Below, piece by piece: positions 55,701 through 64,000 of a stretch of 64,000 nt of DNA (position 1 is the first letter of the stretch; each line of letters starts with the position of its first letter). The DNA comes from Phanerochaete sordida. Its lineage: Eukaryota > Basidiomycota > Agaricomycetes > Polyporales > Phanerochaetaceae. The DNA is taken from the NCBI GenBank assembly GCA_019973155.2, contig BPQB01000036.1, positions 1-64,000 on the forward strand, written 5' to 3'. The position numbers and the translations under genes are program-made. Below the pieces are notes generated by a model. That model was not told the DNA's origin, ran no database searches, and saw nothing but the letters and a program-made list of their open reading frames with translations.

Positions 55701-58700
55701 CAAGGAGCGCGCGGAACGTGACAAGCAGGAGCGCGAGGCCCTCGAAACCCTCCGCATGCGCCTCGAGTCGGACAAGCGCCGTGTTGAGGAAGACCTTGCG
55801 GCCGAGCGTGCGCTCGCGCTCGACAAGGACGCGCTCCTCGAGCGCAGCAAGAAGCGCGAGTCCGAGCTTGAGGACGAGATCGCTGCGCTCCAGGCCGACC
55901 TCGACACCCTCGACTCACAGCTCGACCGCGCCCTCAAGCTGCAGAAGGAGAGCGAAGAGAAACACCGCGCTCTCCAGCAGGCGTTCGACCAGGCGGCTGA
56001 GCATCTTGTGCGACTTGAAGCCGAGCAGCAGGAGTGGGTCAAGAAAGAAGCAGAGCTCACGGAGAGTCTGAACGAGGCGGAAGAAGACATCGACATCCTC
56101 ACTGCGGAGAAGGAGGAGCTGCAGAAGTCAACGGAGGAGCTCAAGAACCTCGTCGCCGAGCGAGAGGAAGACATCGCCCGCATTAAGGAGCGCATGGATT
56201 CAGCGTTGTCCGACCTGGATGGCAAACTGCGGTCCGAGGCCTCAAACCGGTATGGTCTTCCCCATCGATGTACAGCTCTGTACTCATTATCGTCTCGTGC
56301 AGGGACTCAATGCGCGAGAAGGCCGAGGGCCTCGAGCGCGAGGCACGTTTGGCCAAGGAGCAGGTCGCCGAGATGGCTCGCACCGCTACGGAGTATACCA
56401 ACATGATCAAGCAGAAAGAGGACGACATCTCCCGCCTGCAGTCTGATCTGGACAAGTCGAAGCAGGAGCGTGGCAACCTTCTCAAGGAGATCACTGAGCT
56501 TCAAGGCCAGGTCGACACCTTCGGTCGCGAACTGCAGGCCCAGCAAGCAGATGGCAAGCGCGACTCCGATGCTCGTGCTCGGCTACAGGCTGAGCTAGAC
56601 GAACTCCGGTCCCTCCTACAAACCAAGGTCACCGAAGAGACGCGCAGAAGCGAGGCCGATAAGAGCAAGGAGATGGAGCTCGCCGACCTGCGTTCTCAGG
56701 TCTCCGTGCTGTCAGAGGACCTTAGCGATGCGCGGAAACAAGCCCTCGAGGGGCAGAGCAAGCTCAAGGTCGAACTCGACACCCTCGTCCGCGAGCATCA
56801 GACGCTGGAGCAGAGCTACAAGTCCCTATCTGATCTCGAAGCGACGAGCCGGACGAAGCTCAAGGATGCAGAGGCAGACCTTTCCGAAGCTGTCAAGGCC
56901 AAGCGCACAATTGAATCAGACTTGCAGTCTGTCCGGTCGCGGCAAATCGACCTCGAGAGTCAGCTAGCAAATGCTCTCAAGGAGCGAGATGTAAGGCAGG
57001 ATCCTTCCGTTGTAGCTGATGATACTGAACATGTCTCCAGGCTCTCGAACGCAAGCTGGCGACTGCACAATCGAAGTACCAGGACTTTGAGGACGTGGTC
57101 CTCCAACTCGAACGTGACAAGGCAGCTCACGATCGCAACATGGAAGCCAATCGGAGACAGCTTGAGTCCGAAGTCGCCAAGAGGAAGCAGCTCGAGCACT
57201 CGCTAACGACACAGAAGACCGAGATCATTCGCTTGAAGGACCTGAACATCAAGCTGGACCGCGACCTCAACAAAGCCTTGACGGATCTCAAGGCTCGCGA
57301 GTGGGAAGTCAAGCAGTTGGAGGCGAAGCAGGACAAGACAATCGTCGAGCACGTACACGTCCTGGAGGAGGCTAAGCGCGTCACCGATCGCCAGCTTGCC
57401 GATGCGCAGCTCGAGCTGCAGAAGCAGGCCGCCTACATCCGTTCTCTCGAGAAGTCGAAGACGCGCCTGACAACCGAAGCAGAGGACCTGGCTCGGGAAC
57501 GCGAGCGCGAGCAAGCCGAGATGCGCAGCCGCGCAAGGGTCATGCGGGCGGAAGAGGAGAAGGCTGCTCGTGCGCTAGCGGAGGTTGAGGCCGAAAGGCG
57601 TGCGCGGGAAGCCGCCGAGCTCCAGGCCCGCCGTTTCCAGAACGAATTGCAGATTGCGAACACACAGATCGAGGACATCGTCTATCAGCTGAACACGGTT
57701 CAGAAAGCCAAGGACAACCTTGAAACCGAGCTCACTCGCCTGGCTGACGAATCGGAGACACCCAACTCGTTCGCAAAGCTCCAGCGGCAATACGAGTCTC
57801 GCGTCGGCCAGCTCGAACAGCAGCTAGAGGACGCCGCGACGTCAAACGCAGTTGCGCTGAGGATCAAGGAGAACGTCGATCGCCAGCACCAAGAGATTCG
57901 CCGACTCATCCTCAGCGGTCCCAAGGACGAGGCATTCAAGTCCAGACTTCTGCGCGAGTTGCAGCTTGCGGATGAAGAGCTGGAGCGAGAGATGCTCTCC
58001 AGATCACAGCCTGTCCGTTCTTCCAATACTGGTCCCGTACAGGTAATGGCGAACGTCACCCCGAAGAAGAACGGCGTTGTCCGCTTCAAGGACCCCGAGC
58101 CTCGTACTCCGGACAAGCACGCGCAAGTCAACGCACTCAAGCAAGAAGTTCAGCTCCTCGAACTCCAAATGGCAGCGTCGACGCGCGTCAGGCACCACCT
58201 CGAGGCCCTTCTGAGCGACATGACCGCCGAGCTTGAGAACAGCGACGGGTCGAAGCAGTCGTTGGAGCAGTATCGTGCCCGGCTCGCGCGCGAGAAGGGT
58301 CGTCTGAAGGAGCTCCTCGAGGACGAAGCCGAGGCTCGTCGCGCGGCTGAAGCAGCGCAGCTTCAAGATGTGCAGGCCATGTGGAAGAAGTTCCAGAACA
58401 CCCTCGTCGAAGAGCGTGAGAGCTACGCTCGCTTGGAAGAGTCGCGCAAGGCCTTGGTAAGCCCTCCCTACAGCATCCATCCTCCCCTCGTGCTGACATT
58501 CCTGCCGTCTAGTTCGCCCAACAGCGCGCAGCGAGCGTCGAGCTCGAGGATCAGCGCCGACAAGTGCAAGAGCTCACGCAGTCCAAGAAACAGATTCAAG
58601 CCGAGCTTGCGGACCTCAAGGACAAGCTGGAGGTAGAGATGATGGCGAAGAATGAGGAGACGAACATCAGGCGACAGCTCCAGGCCCGTCTGCAGGAGCT

Positions 58701-60416
58701 TGAAATCACCTCGTCGACGTCGTCCACCATTCACTCCGAGCTCAAGGAAGCTGTCGAGACTTACAAGTCCAAGACAGACTCGTACTTGCAGCGCCTCGAA
58801 GAGGCCGAGATAGCTAAGGCGAAGGCTGTTCGTGCAGAAGCTTTCGGTGAGCGAGTATTTATTCGCATACTCGCAGTCAGCTAATCAGTTCATACAGCTC
58901 GCCGCGCCCTGGCTGATGCCGAGAAGGCCCAAGCTGAAGCCGTTGCCGACCGTCAGGCGATGGAGGAGCGTGCCAAGACTGCCGAGGCCCGCATCCGCGA
59001 TCTCGAGGCCAAGCTTGAAGAAGAGGGCCGCGAGAGCTCCGACCTCGAGTTGCTCAGGCAGCGTCTCAGGGAGGAGATGGAGGACGCGAGGAAGCAGCAC
59101 CAGCAGGATCTTGCTGAGCGCGACTTTGCTTCGAATCAGACGAGGAACAAGTATCAGAGTAAGTCGCGTTTTGCGTCATAGATGAGCAGGTCTGACATAA
59201 CTTTGCAGCTGAGCTTGCGCAGCTGAGTGAAGGTACAAGCACGTTCCATGCTTCGCCGCGCAGCTGACTGACGATGATCTATAGAGCTACAGTCCCAGCG
59301 AGACACTATGAGCCGACTTCGCGAGGAGAACCGGAAGATTCGGGCGGACTACGACGAGCTGCAGCTCCGCCACGACGATGAGATCTACAACGGCGGTGCA
59401 TGGAAGAAGGAGAAGGAGCGCCTGGAGACGAAGATCCAGGACCTTAACAACGCCTACGAGTCCGCGACCGCTGCTCAGACTGAGCAGCAGTCCCAGATCG
59501 TATCCTTGCACTCTCAAGTGCGCGAGCTACGAAGCGTGCTCAACGACGCGGAGGCGGACCGCGCGCTCCTCCAGAAGGCGCGGCGTGCGCTGCAGGCGGA
59601 GCTCGAGGCGATCAAGCACGACCACGTCGACGCGAACAAGCTGAGCTCGGAGACGGAGCTGCAGAAGCTGCGGCTCAAGAAGCAGGACCTGGAGCGCGCG
59701 CTCGAGGAGCAGGAGGACCGCGTGTCGATGACGCTCGAGCGGATGAAGAAGGCCGAAACATACGCGGCGGAGTGCCAGCTCGAGCTCGGCAAGGTGCGCG
59801 TCGAGAACTCTGAGCTCGACAAGCTCAACGTGAGTGCTCACGTCCCTCGCTCGCGCGTATGCTGACCACGGCGCACGCAGGCGAACCTCGAGAAGCAGCT
59901 CAAGGAGCTCAACGTGCGCATCGTCGACCTCGAGACCAAGTCGCTGAACTCGCCGAAGCCGGCGACGACGTCGCGGCGGCTCGAGAGCCGGATCGAGGAG
60001 CTGACGAAGCAGCTGAGCACGGCGTCGGGCGGCGGGAGCACGCGCGGGGCGCGCACGGCGGAGCGCGCGCGCGACGCGACGTTCCAGCTCGCGGAGGCCG
60101 CGCGCCAGCGCGAGCGCCTCGAGGACGAGGTGCGCCAGTACGAGGCGAAGGTGCTCGACATGCGCCGCGCGATGGACGCGCTGCAGACGAGCGAGAACAG
60201 CCTGCAGCTCGCGAAGCGGCGCGCGGAGCGCGAGGCCGCGGACTTCAAGCAAAAGTCGCTCAAGTGAGCTTGTGCATGCTGCGTTGTTGGGCTGCTGTGC
60301 TGACGTGCTCTCGCAGCCTTGAACGCGAGGTCGAGCGCCTGCGCAGCCGGCTCGACAGGCCCTCGACGGTGCTGATGGGCTCGCCCGCGAGCTCGCCGCG
60401 CAAGGGCGGTGCATAG
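52743..60416 (+). CDS. Class II myosin heavy chain
   Basis: Conventional two-headed myosin, the actin motor of the cytokinetic ring in fungi. After an SH3-like N-terminus ([19 protein letters not shown]), the motor has [33 protein letters not shown]-loop [11 protein letters not shown], an unusually long Ser/Thr-rich loop 1, switch I region [13 protein letters not shown], switch II and relay region [26 protein letters not shown] and [14 protein letters not shown]. An IQ-type neck ([20 protein letters not shown]) runs into [14 protein letters not shown], the class II marker. The remaining 1,500 or so residues are heptad coiled coil, ending [17 protein letters not shown] and a short SSPRKGGA tailpiece. 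Introns are few and short. The stop is at 60414-60416. Confidence 0.94.
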
Positions 60417-61184
60417 CCCCACGACATGTTACGACCTTTTACGACCCGCGAGACTGACTATTCCTGACGACCGCACGACCGTTTCTTGTTTCCTGCTTTC
60501 TGCTCATCCACGGCTTGCATTGCATGCAGGGCCCCACCATCGCACTGACCGCTGATACGGACACTCCTGCATTTTGTTCACCCCCATCTGTTCCAGCAGT
60601 AACTTAACACGGCCTGTATGTATCCGTAAACATTATTTTTCACGAGTTTTACGAATGGCCGGGTGCGGATAGAAGAAGTCCGCGACACGTTGGGGAACAG
60701 TGATAGTGGTGACGACAATGCGAGGCTGGCCGACGGTCTCTGAGGGACTGCTTCAGGTTCGCTTCGACGCCACGACAATGGGCAATCGAGACGGTTCCGC
60801 AGAGTCCCATGCACTCGCCCATGCATTAGCACGTCTTCCAAAAAACGACTTCCTCGGAATGCCGATGGTCCTCCAAAACGAGCGGATCGCCGCACAAAGT
60901 GCTCCTCAGTGAAACGTTCGGACAAGAGAAGGGACTGGATATGCATGCATGATAAGTGACGCAGAGGAAAATAAAAGCATACAGTGGGGAATCCGCATAT
61001 CCGCGACAACTCGCCAGCCCTGCGCGCCGTCCATCGTACAACCGAGAGACCGCGCGTCTGCACGCGACACACACAGCTCGCCTCCGCCGCCCGCCCACGT
61101 CCCACAGCCCAGATGGAAGCGCGCCCAGCCAGCACTTGGCTGGTGCACGGCAGCAGCAAGCACGGAGGCCCTGCGAGGGCGCTT
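60417..61184. other. Convergent myosin / eL38 spacer
   Basis: About 770 bp with no recognised gene. It holds the 3' UTRs of the facing myosin and eL38 genes. Confidence 0.5.
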
Positions 61185-61642
61185 TTACTTCTTCTTGGGG
61201 GTGACCTTCTCGACGTCGAGTACCCGGAGGCCTGTGGGAGCAGAGTTGAGTTACGTGAGGTACTTTGCGGACACGGCGCACGCACCCGGCGGGAGGCTCT
61301 GGCGGAGCTTCTCAGCCTTCTCGGGGTCGTCGAGGGAGAGGGTGTAGAGGTAGCGCGTGCACCTGATCTTGAACTTGGTCTTGGTCTTCGCGCCCGCGAC
61401 ACGGGGGGCGATCTTCTTTATCCGCGCCTCTGCATGACGAGCACGAGCATTACGACGGCAGCGAGGAGCGAAGCAGCCGTCAGCGTCGGGCGGGCGCACA
61501 CGCAGCGCAGGTACGCACCGGTCGCATCCTTGCGGGTCGCGATCTCGATGAACTGCTTGATGTCACGGACTTCCTTGGGCTAGAGGGGCGGCAGGTGTGA
61601 GCTCGACGTTGCGCACGGCGACGAGGAGGGGACGCTTGCCAT
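61185..61642 (-). CDS. RPL38: 60S ribosomal protein eL38
   Basis: Small basic protein of the cytosolic 60S subunit. Joined exons give Met, then [68 protein letters not shown] and [14 protein letters not shown]. The [14 protein letters not shown] and RYLYTL blocks are diagnostic. The ATG at 61640-61642 is followed directly by GCAAGC, and the exon with PKEV begins after CTCTAG at about 61580. The first intron is therefore most simply GC-AG. Using a GT further on (AGC|GTCCCC) would add Ala-Ser and has a poor donor. Two further introns have GTGCGT donors. The stop is TAA at 61185-61187. Confidence 0.88.
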
Positions 61643-62155
61643 GGCGGGATTCGTGGGGGCGGTCTTGACGAGCTTGGCCCTTTGCCTGCTGCTATTGATG
61701 GCAGTTCCAAATCGGTGTGCGTCGAGGGTGGCTGAAACCTTATTTCTGCCAGCTATACAGATGGCGGCCGGGCGCGCGCTTACGTAAGCCCTCCCGTTCC
61801 TGTTTAGGGCGCTCACCGACGCACCCTCCTCGACGCGGAGGCCGTTGTTGAGGAGATCGTGCAGGCTGCAAGTCATCGCAATCACAATACAGGAATTCAT
61901 ACAGTGGCTCACTGACGGATTACCTATTAAGAACCTGTGCAAAGCTGAGTACCAACGACTGAGAACTCACAATACCTTCGGTAGCTTTGCTGAAATCCAT
62001 ATTGGAACGCAGAGCAGGTGTTGAGCCGGATTTTCATCGTTCTTCCAACGTCTACTTGCAAAGCTGACAGCAGTGGTATTTTTACAGATTACAACTCGAG
62101 GTATCGATCCAAGCTAATGTACATTGCGTTTTCTATTCCTAGCCACAGTAAGGAT
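61643..62155. other. eL38 upstream region
   Basis: About 510 bp. A minus-strand frame starting near 61998 (MDFSKATEGIVSSQSL) and LHDLLNNGLRVEEGASV near 61860-61800 look somewhat protein-like, but I cannot join them into a known protein. They may be leader exons, an upstream ORF or chance. Confidence 0.4.
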
Positions 62156-63653
62156 CTATTCGGCAAGTGGTTCGATGACCACACCCTTGCTGAAGACCTT
62201 GTGGGGATCGTACTTGGCCTTCAGCTTGCGCAACCGCGGCAGGTTGGCACCAAAGACGTCCTCGGGCCTCTCGTCGCCCTGGCACATGTTGATGAACCAG
62301 CCTAGGTCTGTGCCCGACAGCTCCGTGTTCTTCTGGCGGACGAACTCAGCGAGGTCCTTCGTCCACGCACTCGCGGCCGCGACGCCCTCGTCGGTCGTCG
62401 AGCGCCCCTGAATCGCCATCCAGTAGTGCGGCACACGCAGCGGCAGCGCGGTGTCCGCCGCGCCGACCGCGGTGAGCTTGCCGGGGTGCGTCACGTCGAA
62501 CATCACCGCGGACCCGCGCACGTCCTCGCTCGTCTCCGTGAACGCGACCCACTTCTGCCAGACCGCGAGCACGAGCGCCGGGGTGAAGTCGCTCGTGATC
62601 GTCCCGCGGATGATGAGCCGCCGCGGCGCGCTCTTGAGCGACGCGTCCGCGCCGTGCGACGCCGTGTTCAGGTCCGGCACCGACGCGACCTTCTCGAACA
62701 CGGGCTTGAGCGCGCCCGTGCGGAACGGCGCGAGCACCTTCGCGGAGCGCTCGCCGTCCGTGTCGTGCAGGACCATCGGCAGCAGCGTCACCGAGGGCTG
62801 GGGCGGGCGAGCGTCAGCGGCGCCACGATGAGGGCGGCGCGTGGCGTACCTTGAAGTGCGGCGCAGGGCGCGAAAAGCTGATCGTCAGCTTCTCTGCGGG
62901 GCTCATGGAGTCCTTCCACGTCTTGATCGCGTGCACGACTTTCTCGATTTCGGTACCAGGGAACGCGAGCACGCCTGCGCCGAAGGGGCCCGCGTAGGGG
63001 TGGACCTTGAACACGAGCTCGACGACAACGCCGAATTGACCTCCCCCTCCTACACGATCGCTCAGCCTTGCCCTAAAGACGGGTCTCCGCTACTGACACT
63101 CACCGCGAATAGCCCAAAACAGGTCCGGCTCCTCGTCCTTGCTCGTCTTCACGATACGCCCGTCCGCGAGGACGACCGTCGCCTCGAGCAGGTTATCAAT
63201 CGCAAGCCCGTGCTCGCCCATGAGCGGCCCGTACCCGCCGCCGGTCGAGAACCCGCCGACGCCGATGAACCAGAGCGGCGAGCCCGCGACGTCGACGCGC
63301 TCGCGCGCCGTGACCTCGTACACGTCGCCCCAGCGCGCGCCGCCCTGCACGCTGATGCTCTTCCGGTCGTCCGCGAGCGCGACACGGTTCAGCGGCGCGA
63401 GGTCGAGCACGAGCCCGCCGGCCGAGCTCGCCCACGTCGCGCTGTGCGTGCCGCCGCACTTGACCGCGACCTCGAGCGGCGGGGCCTGCGCGCGCGCGAA
63501 CGCGAGCGCGGCCGCGACGTCCGCGTAGCTGGCGGGCTGCACGACGAGCCCCGCGGGGAGCTGCGAGAGCGCGGAGTTGCGCTCGAGCGCGGCGGCGTAG
63601 GCGTCGCCCGACGCGGGCGTGAGCACGGTGCCCTCGATCTTGAGGCTCGCCAT
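62156..63653 (-). CDS. FAD-linked oxidase, berberine-bridge-enzyme type
   Basis: Three exons. It starts MASLKIEGTVLTPASGDAYA and has an FAD-binding PCMH-type fold: GLVVQPASYADVAAALAFAR, VKCGGTHSATWASSAGGLVL, VQGGARWGDVYEVTARERVD, VGGFSTGGGYGPLMGEHGLA, DNLLEATVVLADGRIV and EPDLFWAIRGGGGQFGVV. The C-terminal substrate domain ends with RLRKLKAKYDPHKVFSKGVV, the typical BBE ending. The His in GGTHS is at the position used for covalent 8-alpha-histidyl FAD, but the second, cysteinyl attachment typical of plant BBE is not evident. There is no signal peptide, so it is probably intracellular. Relatives oxidise alcohols, carbohydrates or alkaloid-like compounds. The substrate is unknown. Confidence 0.88.
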
Positions 63654-64000
63654 CGTGTGTCTGTGGAGTGTGGGGTGTTGCAGCGAGGCCGCAGGGACGC
63701 GCGCCGTTATATGTGCCCCGCGCGGGCGTAGGGAGGCTGGAGCACGTACGACGCCCGCTCTGTCTCAGCGCAGCCCGGGCGGCCCTGCGGCCGCGCCTGG
63801 ATCGTCGCCCTGCTGCGATGCCTCCGATCGTGGGCCCGCGATGCGCTGCGGGGGTGCCCCCCGGCAATGCCACGGCCAGCAGCGGCGAGCCTGGCGAGTG
63901 CGAAACCGGACGCGGGCTACCGTGTCTGGCTGAAACGGATGCAGATCAGCTGCCGTCGAGACAGTACTGTCGGGCATCAGGCGCCTGGCCTCGGTGACTG
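63654..64000. other. BBE-type gene promoter side, window edge
   Basis: About 350 bp upstream of the oxidase start, with a GTTATATGTGCC word near 63705 that could serve as its TATA element when read on the minus strand. No gene is seen. Confidence 0.45.

Noticed and set aside
61580..61942. 120-residue minus-strand frame starting MHRFLIGNPS upstream of eL38
   Set aside because: It runs through the eL38 ATG and into the presumed first intron, ending at that intron's TAG. The portion before the ATG cannot be tied to any known protein.

Overview
The window looks like nuclear DNA of a filamentous basidiomycete, most likely an Agaricomycete. The evidence is short (about 45-65 bp) GT-AG introns in nearly every gene, GC-rich coding sequence, a fungal Ty3 chromodomain retroelement remnant, and genes with recognisable fungal architecture (DNA2, BNA1, class II myosin, mL59, eL38). 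Wood-decay affinity (Polyporales-like) is a guess from gene style only. All gene models were assembled by eye from reading frames and splice signals, so exact exon borders are provisional.

Left flank (1-17.3 kb): a decayed Ty3/gypsy integrase C-terminus, then housekeeping genes. These are a NOL6/Utp22 rRNA-processing factor (-) sharing a 94-bp divergent promoter with a mitochondrial NUBPL/Ind1 ATPase (+), the DNA2 helicase-nuclease (-) with an anomalous 861-bp intron, an unknown Pro/Ser-rich acidic protein (-), and 3-hydroxyanthranilate 3,4-dioxygenase BNA1 (+), followed by a TA-flanked mariner-type MITE.

Centre (17.9-40.1 kb): a locally amplified accessory region. A unit made of a small Gly/Gln-rich protein gene, a poorly conserved gene with a hydrophobic segment, a NACHT-type NLR (STAND) gene and a convergently transcribed calcineurin A (PP2B) gene is present as two direct copies (17.9-25.6 kb and 26.0-35.1 kb). 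A third, inverted copy keeps the PP2B and NLR parts (35.8-40.0 kb). All three NLR genes look intact. Each has an N-terminal helical-bundle domain resembling the MLKL/HeLo class of cell-death domains, a NACHT ATPase and a shared C-terminal tail of about 105 residues instead of WD40, ankyrin or TPR repeats. Only the middle PP2B is intact; copy 1 has lost its metal-binding motifs and copy 3 has lost its catalytic core. This NLR-calcineurin amplification is the most unusual feature of the window, and a guard or decoy relationship is a testable inference.

Right flank (40.1-64 kb): a 2.5-kb stretch without a recognisable gene, an unknown Pro-rich protein, mitochondrial ribosomal protein mL59, an F-box protein with a decayed F-box fragment next to it, two tandem MYND zinc-finger paralogues, an alpha/beta hydrolase, a full class II myosin heavy chain with a Ser-rich motor-domain insert, ribosomal protein eL38 with an apparent GC-AG intron directly after its start codon, and a berberine-bridge-type FAD oxidase.
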